A DNA stretch of 64,000 bases. It comes from JBCCEJ01 sp039030335 (lineage in GTDB: Bacteria; Pseudomonadota; Gammaproteobacteria; HK1). The position numbers were made by a program, and so were the translations under genes. The stretch spans positions 1-64,000 of the forward strand of contig JBCCEJ010000004.1 of assembly GCA_039030335.1 (NCBI GenBank), given 5' to 3'. The notes below the pieces were generated by a model, which was not told the DNA's origin, did no database searches, and saw only the letters and a program-made list of their open reading frames with translations. Each line of letters opens with the position of its first letter. Positions within the stretch are counted from its first letter, which is position 1. Positions 51,240-60,908 of the stretch are shown piece after piece.

Positions 51240-53573
51240 GTGAGTGCCGAGTTGCATGACTTCGAGCGCTACGCCATCGGACAGTCGGTCTCGCGAACGG
51301 AAGACCCGCGCCTGCTGACCGGAACCGGCACCTACACCGCCGATCTCCACTTCGACGGCATGGCGTATGGCTACGTGCTTCGGTCGCCCTACGCGCACGC
51401 CCATATCGAGCTGTTGGATGTCAGCGCGGCCCGCGGACTGTCCGGCGTGCTCGACGTGCTGCTGTGGGCTGATATGGCCGCGAGCGACGTGGGTTTGCTG
51501 CCTTGCAACAATCCGATCAAGAGCCGCGATGGTACGCCGCTCATCAAACCGCGCCGACCGTCGCTGGCGGACGGTACGGTGCGCTATGTGGGCGAACCGT
51601 TGGCTCTCATCGTCGCGGAGTCGCTGGCCATTGCCCGCGAGGCGGCGGAACTGATCGAGCTCGAAGTGGACGAGCTGCCGGCGGTGACCGACTTCATGGA
51701 AGCGATGGCCGACGGGGCGCCGCAGTTGCACGACGAGGCGCCGAACAACGTCGCGCTCGACTGGGAGTTCGGTGACGCGGATACCGTAGACACGGCGATG
51801 CGCGGCGCTGCGCACGTTTCGCGCCTGGTGCTCGGCAGCAACCGCCTCGTGATCAATCCGATGGAGCCGCGCGCGGCGATCGGCGAATACGTAGACGGAC
51901 GCTACATCCTGCACGTCGGCTCACAAGGTGTATTCGGTATGCGCAATGTCATGGCGCGCAACGTCATGAACGTGCCAGACGAGCAGATGCATGTGCGTAC
52001 CTACGACGTCGGCGGGTCGTTTGGCATGAAGTCGGCAGTGTACCCGGAATACGGGCCGCTGCTGCTTGCGGCGCGCCGTCTCGGGCGTCCGGTGAAGTGG
52101 GTCGATGACCGGTCCGACAGCTTCGTCTCCGATCAGCACGGGCGCGACAGCGAAGCACATGTCGAAATCGGATTCGACGCTGACGGGCGCATCGTCGCCG
52201 GTCGCGTGTATTGCTACTGCGCCAACGGAGGTTATCTGAGCCCGGGCGGACCGTCGATGCATACCGGCAACATTCCGCGCAATTTCCCAGGGCCGTACCG
52301 GTTGCCGCTGCTCTATGCCAGAACACGTGCCATGTTCACGAACACGACCCCTATCGGCGCGTACCGCGGGGCGGGGCGTCCGGAAGGCGTTTACTACATG
52401 GAGCGCGTGCTGACCCAGGCGGCCCACGAACTGGGGATCGACGCCGTCGAGCTCAGGCTGTTGAATCTCATCGAGCCGGAAGCCCTGCCTTACGCGGCCG
52501 TATCGAAGCTGACCTACGACAGCGGCGACTTCCCGGGGATTTTGCGCGACGGGCTCGTGCACGCCGACTGGGACGGCTTCGAGGCGCGCCGGGCCCAGTC
52601 CGAAAGCCAGGGCAAACTGCGCGGACGCGGTTTTGCCTGCTATATGGAGGCGACGGGCGCGCCGGCTCGCGAGATGGGCGGCATTCGCTTCGAGGGTGAC
52701 GGCACCGTCACGATGATCTCCGGTTCGCTCAACTACGGACAGGGGCATGCGGGTACTTTTGCGCAGATAGTGAGTTCGCACCTCGGCGTGCCGTTTGAAC
52801 GGCTGCGGCTCATTCAGGGTGACAGCGATGAGGTGATCGCTGGTGCCGGGTCGGGCGGTTCGCGTACGGTTATCTCCGCGGGCGCGCTATTGCTGAAAGC
52901 GGCAGACGAAGTGATCGACCGCGGTAAGCAGGTAACCGGTTTCCTGCTCGAGGCCGATGCTGGCGATATCGAGTTCGAACGTGGGCGCTTTCGCATCGTC
53001 GGAACGGACCGCGGTATGACCATCATGCAGGTCGCCGAGGCGTTTCAGACCCTGGACGCGGTGCCGGCAGAGCTGGTCGGCGGCATGGACGTCAGATTGA
53101 CGGATGACGCACCGCCATCCGCGTTTCCAAACGGCTGCCATGTCGCCGAGGTGGAGATCGACCCGGAGACCGGAGAAGTCGCCGTGGACCGCTATGCCGT
53201 CATGGATGACTTCGGTACGCTCATCAACCCGATGCTCGTCGAAGGTCAGGTACAGGGCGGCGTGGCCCAGGGCCTCGGCCAGGCGCTGTTGGAACGTACG
53301 GTGTACGACGAGGACGGTCAGTTGCTGACCGGCTCGTTCATGGATTACACGATGCCGCGCGCCACCGATATGCCAGACATCGCGTTTGCATCCCGCCCGA
53401 TCCCCGCGACGACCAATCCGCTGGGTGCCAAGGGGTGCGGAGAAGCCGGCACGACGGGTTCTTTGCCTGCGATCATGAATGCCATCGTCGACGTGCTGAA
53501 AAAGGAACGCGGTATCGAGCACTTCGACATGCCCGCGACGCCGGAACGGATCTGGCGCGCATTGCACACCTGA
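51240..53573 (+). CDS. Molybdopterin-binding large subunit, xanthine dehydrogenase/CoxL family (copy 1)
   Basis: 777 residues from GTG 51240. An N-terminal Ald_Xan_dh_C domain (GQSVSRTEDPRLLTGTGTYTADL onward) is followed by the cofactor-binding domain: GGSFGMKSAVYPEYGPLLLA, AYRGAGRPEGVYYMER (form II type, not the AYRCSFR of true CO dehydrogenase), INYGQGHAGTFAQI-like block, GAGSGGSRTVI, and the catalytic E735 in GCGEAGTTGS. The enzyme hydroxylates a heterocycle or aldehyde at a Mo centre. The partner Fe-S and FAD subunits are not adjacent. The second copy starts 13 bases after its stop. Confidence 0.9.
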   Translation: MSAELHDFERYAIGQSVSRTEDPRLLTGTGTYTADLHFDGMAYGYVLRSPYAHAHIELLDVSAARGLSGVLDVLLWADMAASDVGLLPCNNPIKSRDGTPLIKPRRPSLADGTVRYVGEPLALIVAESLAIAREAAELIELEVDELPAVTDFMEAMADGAPQLHDEAPNNVALDWEFGDADTVDTAMRGAAHVSRLVLGSNRLVINPMEPRAAIGEYVDGRYILHVGSQGVFGMRNVMARNVMNVPDEQMHVRTYDVGGSFGMKSAVYPEYGPLLLAARRLGRPVKWVDDRSDSFVSDQHGRDSEAHVEIGFDADGRIVAGRVYCYCANGGYLSPGGPSMHTGNIPRNFPGPYRLPLLYARTRAMFTNTTPIGAYRGAGRPEGVYYMERVLTQAAHELGIDAVELRLLNLIEPEALPYAAVSKLTYDSGDFPGILRDGLVHADWDGFEARRAQSESQGKLRGRGFACYMEATGAPAREMGGIRFEGDGTVTMISGSLNYGQGHAGTFAQIVSSHLGVPFERLRLIQGDSDEVIAGAGSGGSRTVISAGALLLKAADEVIDRGKQVTGFLLEADAGDIEFERGRFRIVGTDRGMTIMQVAEAFQTLDAVPAELVGGMDVRLTDDAPPSAFPNGCHVAEVEIDPETGEVAVDRYAVMDDFGTLINPMLVEGQVQGGVAQGLGQALLERTVYDEDGQLLTGSFMDYTMPRATDMPDIAFASRPIPATTNPLGAKGCGEAGTTGSLPAIMNAIVDVLKKERGIEHFDMPATPERIWRALHT

Positions 53574-53586
53574 GGAACGCAAACAG

Positions 53587-55983
53587 ATGCACGCGCCCGG
53601 GTCTGGCCTGATCGGAACGCCCCATCCGCGTCTCGAGGACCCGCGGTTGCTGACCGGGCGCGGGCAGTATCTTGATGACCATGCGCCGGCCGGCTGTGTC
53701 CACGCGGTATTCGTGCGGAGCGAACACGCGCACGCCGAAATTCTCGCTATCGATGTGAGTCCGGCGTTGGCGGCCACTGACGTGCTGGATGTATTGACTG
53801 CGAGTGATCTGGATGCGCTCGGCCTGGGCGATCTCTGGCCAAACGCGCGCACGAATCCGCACACGGGCGAACCGTTCCGGTTCGAGCCGATGCCGGTGCT
53901 CGCGCGCGGCCGGGTGCGTTACGTCGGCGAACCTGTGGCGTGCGTTGTCGCCTGTTCGCGCGACGCGGCCGCGGATGCCGCCGCGCTGGTGGATATCGAC
54001 TATGCGCCGATCGCGGCAGCCGCGACGATGACGAGCGCGCTGGCGGCCGACGCACCAGCGATCTGCGCGGCCGCGCCGGGTAACCTCTGTATGGACTGGT
54101 TCACGACCGCGCCGCGTGAGGATGAGGACGCGGTAGATCGGGCGTTTGCCGAAGCCGCACACGTGGTGTCGCTCGACTGTCACAACCATCGGATCGCCGC
54201 TCAGCCGATGGAATGTCGGGGCGCACTGGGTGAATTCGACGCCCAAACGCGGCGCTATACCCTTACGCTCGCCAGCCAGAACGTGCACTCGATGCGCGAC
54301 CATTTGCGCGGCGCGCTTGGCCAGAGTCAACCAGTGCATGGGGGCGCGCCGGCGCGCAAGTCGTTTCCCGATCTGCGCGTGTTGGCACGTGATGTCGGCG
54401 GCGGATTTGGCTCGCGCAATTTCGTCTACCCGGAATATGCTGCCGTGCTCGTCGCCGCCGAGCGGCTGGGCCGACCGGTCAAGTGGGTAGCCTCGCGGTC
54501 GGAAGCGTGTATGTCGGACCACCCGGCCCGGGACGCAACGCTCAAGGTATCGCTGGCGCTGACCGCCGAAGGGCGTTTTCTGGCGATGCGCGCCGACGCG
54601 CTGTTCAACGCCGGCGGATACATGACCGGCGTCGCCTGCGGCGTACCCACCGGCCAATACATGGCTGCGCCGAGCACTGTGTACGATATCGCGCGCGTCG
54701 CTCTCCGGCTCCGCGTGGTGCTGACGAACACGGTGCCAATCGGTGTGACTCGCGGTCCCGGCTTCGCCGAGACGGTGGATCCACTGGAACGCCTTATCGA
54801 CAAGGCCGCGCGTGAACTCGACATCGACCGACTCGAATTGCGGCGCCGCAACTTCGTGCGCACCGCCCGCATGCCATGGCGCAATGCCGCCGGTACGCGG
54901 ATCGACAGCGGTGATTTCCAGGCTTGCCTCGACAAGGCACTCGCACATGCGGATGTCGGCGGGTTTGCCGCCCGTGCCGCCGAGGCGCGCGAGCGCGGCC
55001 GCCTGCGCGGCTACGGGGTCGCGTGCCATATCAAAGGGACTGGCGGATCGCCCGAAGAAAACGTGCACTTCGGTTTTGACTTCAATGAGGGGGCCGGCGA
55101 GCGAAGCGAACGCCTCGTGTTCACGACCGGCACGCAGGCGATCGGGCAAGGCCACGAAACCTCGTTTCGCCAGATCGTCGCAACGCTGTTCGGCGTGCCG
55201 ATGAGCGCTGTCGCCTACCGGGCTGGCGACACAGCCCTGATTCCGTTCGGTGGTGGGCACGGCAGTTCCCGCGCGACCTTCATGGCGTCGCAGGCGATGG
55301 TCTACGCGGCGAAAGCGGTCATCGCAAAGGGGCGTAGGGTTGCGGCCGACCTGTTTGAAGCGAGCCCGGGCGATGTGCGCTTCGAGTCGGGCGAGTTCTA
55401 TGTAGACGGCACGGATCTCCGCGCGGGCTTGTTCGACGTGGCGCGTGAAGCGCGCGCGCTGGGCAGTTCGCTCGATACCTATCAGCACACTATTCGTGAC
55501 GAATTGACGTGGCCGAACGGCTGCCACGTGGCCGAGGTGGAGGTGGACGTGGAAACGGGGCAGGTCGAACTGCTTCGCTATACCACCGCCGACGACCACG
55601 GCGTCATGGTGAACCCGATGCTGGTGTCCGGTCAGGCGCACGGCGCGATCATGCAGGGTGCCGCGCAGGCATTGCTCGAACAGGTGCAGTACGCGCCGGA
55701 CGGACAGCTGCTGACCGGCTCGTTTCTGGACTACGCGATGCCGCGCGCCGCCGACCTGCCGCCACTCGACCTGCATTTCTGTCCGACGCGGTGTACGACC
55801 AATCCGCTCGGTGTCAAAGGGGCTGGCGAGCCGGGCGCGATCGCCGGTTTTCCAGCGGTGCAAAATGCCATCGCGCATGCGTTGGACGTATCGCCGGATG
55901 CGTTGCGCGGTGCGGCGACGCCCAACCGCGTCTGGGCACTCATGCAGCGCTCGGCAGTGCCGTCGGTCGACACCGGCACATAG
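53587..55983 (+). CDS. Molybdopterin-binding large subunit, xanthine dehydrogenase/CoxL family (copy 2)
   Basis: 798 residues. GTPHPRLEDPRLLTGRGQYLDDHAPAG starts the first domain. GGGFGSRNFVYPEYAAVLVAAERLGRPVKW, the probable E748 in GAGEPGAIAG, and FRQIVATLFGVPMSAVAYRAGDT are in family order. The segment corresponding to AYRGAGRPE reads GVTRGPGFAE, so the substrate pocket differs from copy 1. Arrangement in tandem with copy 1 and the 13-base gap suggest co-translation and possibly a heteromer of two different large subunits. No Fe-S or FAD subunit gene is nearby. Confidence 0.9.
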   Translation: MHAPGSGLIGTPHPRLEDPRLLTGRGQYLDDHAPAGCVHAVFVRSEHAHAEILAIDVSPALAATDVLDVLTASDLDALGLGDLWPNARTNPHTGEPFRFEPMPVLARGRVRYVGEPVACVVACSRDAAADAAALVDIDYAPIAAAATMTSALAADAPAICAAAPGNLCMDWFTTAPREDEDAVDRAFAEAAHVVSLDCHNHRIAAQPMECRGALGEFDAQTRRYTLTLASQNVHSMRDHLRGALGQSQPVHGGAPARKSFPDLRVLARDVGGGFGSRNFVYPEYAAVLVAAERLGRPVKWVASRSEACMSDHPARDATLKVSLALTAEGRFLAMRADALFNAGGYMTGVACGVPTGQYMAAPSTVYDIARVALRLRVVLTNTVPIGVTRGPGFAETVDPLERLIDKAARELDIDRLELRRRNFVRTARMPWRNAAGTRIDSGDFQACLDKALAHADVGGFAARAAEARERGRLRGYGVACHIKGTGGSPEENVHFGFDFNEGAGERSERLVFTTGTQAIGQGHETSFRQIVATLFGVPMSAVAYRAGDTALIPFGGGHGSSRATFMASQAMVYAAKAVIAKGRRVAADLFEASPGDVRFESGEFYVDGTDLRAGLFDVAREARALGSSLDTYQHTIRDELTWPNGCHVAEVEVDVETGQVELLRYTTADDHGVMVNPMLVSGQAHGAIMQGAAQALLEQVQYAPDGQLLTGSFLDYAMPRAADLPPLDLHFCPTRCTTNPLGVKGAGEPGAIAGFPAVQNAIAHALDVSPDALRGAATPNRVWALMQRSAVPSVDTGT

Positions 55984-56022
55984 CGCTCGGTCGTGGGCGC
56001 GTCGCGCGTACCGGCGCGTCGA

Positions 56023-57552
56023 TCAGGCGGGCACCGGCTTGCGCGTACGCAGAAGAAATACGAGCGGCATCGCGACCGTTGTCACGACACTCAGGAACAC
56101 ATACACGTTCAGGAAACCGACTACTCGCGCCTGTTCGATCACCATCTGATAGAGCGACAGCAGGCCGGAGCGCGAATCGGCGTTGGCAGCGGCGAGCGCC
56201 GCCGTTTCGCGCATGGATTCGCTAAACGGCGTGATGTTCTCGCGCAGTTCGATGTAGTTGACCTGTGCGGAATGCACGAGTACCGCGATGACGACGGACG
56301 TGCCGGCGCTCGCGCCGATCGCGCGGATCAGCGCAAACAATGCCGCGCCCTCGACACGAAAACGCGGTTCCAGGGTCGAGAACGTAACGGTTGTCAGTGT
56401 GACCCACATCATGCCCATGCCGAAGCCGCTGAGAAGCGTTGCCCAGATCACGTCTGCAACGCCGACATCAGCATTCCAGGTCGTCATCCATGCATTACTG
56501 ACCAGCAGGCAAATCAGCCCGGCCAGGACCAGATACTGATTCGGAAATCGATCTGACAGATACCCGCCTGACATCATTGCGAGCATCGTGCCGATGCCGC
56601 GTACCGACAGCAGCCAGCCCGCCGTTAGCACCGGGTAGGCCTGTACGGTCTGCAGAAACAGTGGCAGCACCAGCATCGTCGAAAACGCGCAGATACCGAA
56701 TACGAAGATCAGCACGAGGCCGACGACAAAGTTGCGATCTTTGAAGATCGCGAGGTTCAGGTACGGATCGCGGTGCGTCAGGCAGTGTGCGATGAAGATG
56801 TACGCGCAAAGGGCCGCAATCGCCGCTTCGAGCACAATTTCCGTAGATTCGAACCAATCCTGGCTCTGCCCGCGATCGAGCATCAACTGCAGCGCGCAGA
56901 CCGAGGCCGTCAGCGTCAGCACGCCGATCCAGTCGAGCCTTCGGCGTGTATCTTCGGATTTCGGCAGCACCAGCCAGATGCCGGCCAGCGCCAGCATGCC
57001 GAGCGGCACGTTGATAAGAAACACGTAGCGCCAGCCGTACCATTCGGTCAACAGAGCGCCGACCGTCGGCCCGAGCACCGGACCGAGGATCATACCCATC
57101 GACCAGATGCTCATTGCGAAGCCGTGCCGCTCGCGCGGATAGGTATCGAGCATGATGGCTTGCGAGATAGGTAGCAGCGGTGCGCTCACGAACCCCTGCA
57201 GGAAACGGTAGAGCACCAGATCGTGCAAACCCGTAGCCGTGCTGCAGAGCATTGCGGTTAGCGTGAAGCCGATGATCGAGGCGAGGAATACGTTTCGCCT
57301 TCCGAACCGGCTCGTCAGCCAGCCTGTGAAGATCGTGCCGATCGCGCTCGCGAGCACAAACGCGGTGATGACCCACCCGATCTGACTCGGGGTTGCCGAC
57401 AGGTTGCCCTGCATGTCCGGCAATGCCACGTAGGCCGTGGTCATGTTGACAGCGTGTAGCAGTGACGCGGCCAACACCGGCACGGTGATGATGACGCGTT
57501 CGGCGCGGGTGAACGGCCCGGTAGCCGGTTTGCTGATGATGGGGACGTTCAC
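56023..57552 (-). CDS. EmrB/QacA-type (DHA2) MFS exporter
   Basis: 509 residues, the 14-helix DHA2 length. VALPDMQGNLSATPSQIGWVITAFVLASAIGTIFTGWLTSRFGRRNVFLASI contains the loop-2-3 motif G-x3-SRFGRR. The antiporter motif lies in GMILGPVLGPTVGALLTEWYGWRYVFLINVPLG. It should be a proton-drug antiporter, normally paired with an EmrA-type adaptor, which is not next to it here. It ends 40 bases from the convergent molybdopterin gene and is preceded by an M20 hydrolase with which it may share a promoter. Confidence 0.9.
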   Translation of the reverse strand: MNVPIISKPATGPFTRAERVIITVPVLAASLLHAVNMTTAYVALPDMQGNLSATPSQIGWVITAFVLASAIGTIFTGWLTSRFGRRNVFLASIIGFTLTAMLCSTATGLHDLVLYRFLQGFVSAPLLPISQAIMLDTYPRERHGFAMSIWSMGMILGPVLGPTVGALLTEWYGWRYVFLINVPLGMLALAGIWLVLPKSEDTRRRLDWIGVLTLTASVCALQLMLDRGQSQDWFESTEIVLEAAIAALCAYIFIAHCLTHRDPYLNLAIFKDRNFVVGLVLIFVFGICAFSTMLVLPLFLQTVQAYPVLTAGWLLSVRGIGTMLAMMSGGYLSDRFPNQYLVLAGLICLLVSNAWMTTWNADVGVADVIWATLLSGFGMGMMWVTLTTVTFSTLEPRFRVEGAALFALIRAIGASAGTSVVIAVLVHSAQVNYIELRENITPFSESMRETAALAAANADSRSGLLSLYQMVIEQARVVGFLNVYVFLSVVTTVAMPLVFLLRTRKPVPA

Positions 57553-57614
57553 GGCCGCTCCAACGGCCGCGCGGGCAGGTCACTCCTGCGCCTTCGCGCC
57601 ATAGCTGACAAGAT

Positions 57615-58856
57615 TCAAGAGTCTCCGGCGATGCCAGCGCGGTCCAGTACGGCGTGCAGCAGCACGTTGGCTCCGGCTGCCAGATCGGCAGACTCGGCGG
57701 ACTCCAGTTCGTTATGGCTCAGTCCGTCAGCGCAGGGTACGAAGATCATGGCCGTTGGCGTTACGTTGGCAACCTGCACGGCATCGTGACCGGCGCCGGA
57801 GACCATATCCCGATACGGGTAGCCGAGCGCGACCGTGGCATTGCGTACCGCGTTGACGCAACCGTCATCGAACGGCGTCGGCGGGCTGTACCAGATCTGC
57901 TCACAGGCGATCGCGACGTCGCGATCGCGCTGCACGCGTTCGACCAGCCGGGCGATCGCAGCGGCCATCGAGGACAACGCGTCGTCATCAGGATTGCGCA
58001 CATCTATCGTCAGTTCGACGCTGCCCGGGATCGTATTGCGTGAGTTTGGCGAAACGGCGAGCGCCCCAACGGTTGCGACGCCCGGCGGATGTGCCAACGC
58101 GATTTGCTCGACGGACTGCACCAGCATCGCCGCTGCGATCAGCGCGTCTTTGCGCCGTTCCATCGGCGTGGTACCCGTATGCGAGTCGCGCCCGGTGATC
58201 GACACGTCATACCAGCGCTGCCCTTGCCCGCCGGTGACGACCCCGATGGTCTCCTCGTAATGTTCGAGCACCGGGCCTTGCTCAATGTGAGCTTCGAACA
58301 ACGCCTTGAACTGACGCTTGCCGACCGGTTCGTCTCCGTCATAACCGATGGCCCGCAGCGCTTCGCCGAAAGTGACGCCGTCCACGTCGGCACGGCTCAT
58401 CGCAAAGTCCAGATCGAACAAACCGGCGTGGACGCCCGAGGCCAACATCGCGGGCGCAAATCGTGAGCCTTCTTCATTGGTCCAGTTGACGATCTCAATG
58501 GGTGTCTGAGTCTTGATGCCGTGATCGTTCAGGGTGCGAACCACTTCGAGGCCCGCCAACACGCCGAACACGCCATCGAACTTGCCGCCGGTTGGCTGGG
58601 TGTCGAGGTGCGAGCCCGTCGCGACGGCTGGCGCGTGCGTGTCCGCGCCAGGGCGGCGCGCGAACATGTTGCCGATCTCGTCGACGGCGATTTCACACCC
58701 GGCCTCTTCGCACCAACTGGCGAACAACTCCCGGGCCGCCTTGTCTTCATCGGTCAACGCGAGACGGCAGGAGCCGCCCTTTGATGTCGCGCCAATCTCG
58801 GCCATGGCCATGATGCTGGCCCAGAGACGTTCCTGGTTGATTCGGATGTTGTCCAC
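57615..58856 (-). CDS. M20-family N-carbamoyl-L-amino-acid / allantoate amidohydrolase
   Basis: 413 residues from GTG 58856, with GGAGAA 6-7 bases upstream; the open frame continues to 59018 but the additional residues are unlike the family. Binuclear metal ligands are H83 in GSHLDTQPTGGKFDG, D94 in the same block and E128-E129 in NEEGSRFAPAM. VTGGQGQRWYDVSITGRDSHTGTTPM holds the dimerisation-lid residues. The enzymes split N-carbamoyl amino acids, allantoate or ureidoglycine, releasing CO2 and ammonia. The substrate is not resolved. It is divergent from the CoA-transferase gene. Confidence 0.92.
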   Translation of the reverse strand: MDNIRINQERLWASIMAMAEIGATSKGGSCRLALTDEDKAARELFASWCEEAGCEIAVDEIGNMFARRPGADTHAPAVATGSHLDTQPTGGKFDGVFGVLAGLEVVRTLNDHGIKTQTPIEIVNWTNEEGSRFAPAMLASGVHAGLFDLDFAMSRADVDGVTFGEALRAIGYDGDEPVGKRQFKALFEAHIEQGPVLEHYEETIGVVTGGQGQRWYDVSITGRDSHTGTTPMERRKDALIAAAMLVQSVEQIALAHPPGVATVGALAVSPNSRNTIPGSVELTIDVRNPDDDALSSMAAAIARLVERVQRDRDVAIACEQIWYSPPTPFDDGCVNAVRNATVALGYPYRDMVSGAGHDAVQVANVTPTAMIFVPCADGLSHNELESAESADLAAGANVLLHAVLDRAGIAGDS

Positions 58857-58995
58857 ACAGGTTCTCCAAGTTGGTCCGACGTCGCGCGTCGGCCAACACC
58901 GCGGCCGGGTCCGGGCCGGCCGCAGTCTCGCCACATGACGGCAATGGTAAAGTCTAGGCACGCACACGCGCAGCAACTTTCGAGAGCGATACGAC

Positions 58996-60180
58996 ATGGC
59001 AGGCATTCTGGACGGCATCAGGGTTTTGGACTTCGGGCGCTACATCGCGGGTCCGTATTGCGCAGCGCTGCTCGGAGATATGGGTGCCGACGTGATCCGC
59101 ATCGAGCGGCTGAGCGGAGGGGAAGATCGCTTCGTCACGCCGGTGACCGACGATGGCATCGGTTCGATGTTCATGCAGTGCAACCGCAACAAGCGCGGCA
59201 TGACGTTGAATCCGACCAAACCGAAGGGCCGCGAGGTGGTCGAGCGCCTGGTCAAGACCGCCGACGTGGTCGTCGCGAACCTGCCGCCGGAGACGCTCAG
59301 ACGGGTCGGTCTCGACTACGACACGCTGAAGAGCGTCAAACCCGACATTATCCTCGCGACCGTTACCGCGTTTGGCCTCGGTGGCCCGTTTAGCAACAAG
59401 GTGGGGTTCGACGGGCTCGCGCAGTCGATGTCGGGCAATCTGCACATGTCTGGTGAGGGCGATACACCGACCCGTTCGTTTACTCCGTATGTCGACTTTG
59501 GGACGGCGTCGCTGACAGCTCTCTCGACCGTGGGCGCCCTGTTTCACCGCATGCGCACGGGCGAAGGGCAACTCGTGCAGGGCGCCCTGCTCAAAACGGC
59601 GCTGACGATGATGAACGCAACGTTGATCGAGCAACACCACCTGAAGCTCAATCGCACAGGCCTGCTCAATCGTGCCCCGACGTCGGGGCCGGCCGATGTC
59701 TTCAAGACCAAAGACGGCTGGCTGATGGCACTCGTTATCGGTCGGCCGCAGTTCGAGCGCTGGGCGGCGATGGTGGGCGCCGAAGACTTGTTGGATGACC
59801 CGCGTTTCACTGACGACATCGGGCGCGGCGATCATGGCGAAGTGCTTTCCGAACGGATGCAGGCGTGGTGCGACAACTACACCAACGTGGAAGCGCTCGC
59901 GATCATGGAGGAGAACAAAGTTCCCGGCGGCCCCGTGTACTCGCCCCAAGAAGCGCTGGACGATGAGCACATCAACGCCATCGAGTTCTTTGAGAACGTG
60001 CAGTATCCGTCCGCGAGCGATTCTTCGCCGCTGTCCGGTTTTCCGGTATCGCTGTCGGAGACCCCAGGCACCATACGTGCGCCCGCCCCGACGCTTTCCC
60101 AGCACACCGAAGAAGTACTCGCGGAACTCGGCTTTAGCGAAGCCGAGGTGGCTGAGCTGAAGGCAGAACGGGTCGTTTGA
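58996..60180 (+). CDS. CaiB/BaiF family III CoA-transferase
   Basis: 394 residues. The N-terminus GIRVLDFGRYIAGPYCAALLGDMGADVIRIERLSGGEDR is the family signature. NKRGMTLNPTKPKGREVVERLVKTADVVVANLPP follows, and GFDGLAQSMSGNLHMSG is the block bearing the catalytic aspartate used to form acyl anhydrides. It transfers CoA between carboxylates (formyl-CoA, carnitinyl-CoA or succinyl-CoA types). The acceptor is unknown. Its end overlaps a small tandem duplication of 15 bases. Confidence 0.93.
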   Translation: MAGILDGIRVLDFGRYIAGPYCAALLGDMGADVIRIERLSGGEDRFVTPVTDDGIGSMFMQCNRNKRGMTLNPTKPKGREVVERLVKTADVVVANLPPETLRRVGLDYDTLKSVKPDIILATVTAFGLGGPFSNKVGFDGLAQSMSGNLHMSGEGDTPTRSFTPYVDFGTASLTALSTVGALFHRMRTGEGQLVQGALLKTALTMMNATLIEQHHLKLNRTGLLNRAPTSGPADVFKTKDGWLMALVIGRPQFERWAAMVGAEDLLDDPRFTDDIGRGDHGEVLSERMQAWCDNYTNVEALAIMEENKVPGGPVYSPQEALDDEHINAIEFFENVQYPSASDSSPLSGFPVSLSETPGTIRAPAPTLSQHTEEVLAELGFSEAEVAELKAERVV

Positions 60181-60197
60181 TAATGGGTCGTTTGATA
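60170..60197 (+). repeat. Short tandem duplication at the end of the CoA-transferase gene
   Basis: GGGTCGTTTGATA occurs at 60170-60182 and again at 60185-60197 with a 2-base gap (15-base unit). The first copy contains the stop codon TGA. It looks like a recent slippage duplication. It is harmless to the coding sequence because the extra copy lies after the stop. Confidence 0.75.
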
Positions 60198-60254
60198 GGG
60201 CGGGCGCCTCGGTAACGCGAGGGCGCCGCCTGTCCTGCGGTTGCGTCGCAGACC

Positions 60255-60908
60255 TTACGCCCGTCGACTCCGCAACCATACCAATGCGAGTAACCCGCCG
60301 CCCAGCAGCAGCGCTGGCGCAGGCGCTGGCACCTGCTTCACGACGACCACCACGTCGTCGAGCATGGGCCCGAAAGAGCCTTGGCTGGCCGTCAGCGCTG
60401 CGAAAGTAATGGTCGTCGTTGACGTCGATGCAGTGAAGTCGAACGTGTGTTGGACCCAGTTGGGAGCCGCGAGGCTGCCGCCGATGGCAGGCGCAAAATC
60501 TTGAGACAGATCGCCCGCGGTCACGCGGCCACTGGTTGCACCAAACCCGCTCGGCCGCGCCGACGCGAAGCTGAGTTCGTAGACCTCCCCGACGGCCGTC
60601 GGGATATCGAGGAAGACCGAACCCGGAGCGCTTGCCTGGAGGTCCACACTGTACTCTCCGTCATCTGCTCCGAAGCGCGATTCTTTCAGCCAGTCGATAC
60701 CGGACCCGCCAACATTCCAGTTTGAAAAGGAGCCGCTGGTCCGACGCAGGAAGCCGCCGCTTGGGGGCGAGGGGAAGCCCCCGATCTCGAAGCTGCCCGT
60801 GCCCGCACCATGCGTCGTATCGATAATGTTGCCGTGAACAACCGGCACGGCGACCAGTAACGCCAAGCCGCTGATTAGCGAAAGCGTCAATACACGATTT
60901 TTCAACAT
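60255..60908 (-). CDS. Exported choice-of-anchor-type protein with PEP-CTERM-like tail
   Basis: 217 residues from ATG 60908 (GGAGAG 6 bases upstream). N-terminal signal peptide MLKNRVLTLSLISGLALLVAVPVVHG. The mature part has GTGSFEIGGFPSPPSGGFLR, GSGIDWLKESRFGADDGEYSVDLQ and TIIFA-like strands, as in DUF642/choice-of-anchor-C beta-sandwich domains. The C-terminus is VPAPAPALLLGGGLLALVWLRSRRA: a Pro-containing cue, a hydrophobic helix and a basic tail, the plan of PEP-CTERM (VPxPA type) sorting signals cut by an exosortase. It is probably surface-attached in an exopolysaccharide matrix. No exosortase gene is in the window. Confidence 0.75.
   Translation of the reverse strand: MLKNRVLTLSLISGLALLVAVPVVHGNIIDTTHGAGTGSFEIGGFPSPPSGGFLRRTSGSFSNWNVGGSGIDWLKESRFGADDGEYSVDLQASAPGSVFLDIPTAVGEVYELSFASARPSGFGATSGRVTAGDLSQDFAPAIGGSLAAPNWVQHTFDFTASTSTTTITFAALTASQGSFGPMLDDVVVVVKQVPAPAPALLLGGGLLALVWLRSRRA

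Noticed and set aside
53473..55878. An 801-codon open frame on the minus strand opposite the second molybdopterin subunit
   Set aside because: It is the antisense shadow of a strong coding gene in GC-rich DNA (few TAA/TAG/TGA in the opposite frame), rich in Arg/His and without any recognisable domain.
58954..60279. A 441-codon minus-strand frame opposite the CoA-transferase
   Set aside because: Antisense shadow; the plus-strand CaiB/BaiF motifs are clear.
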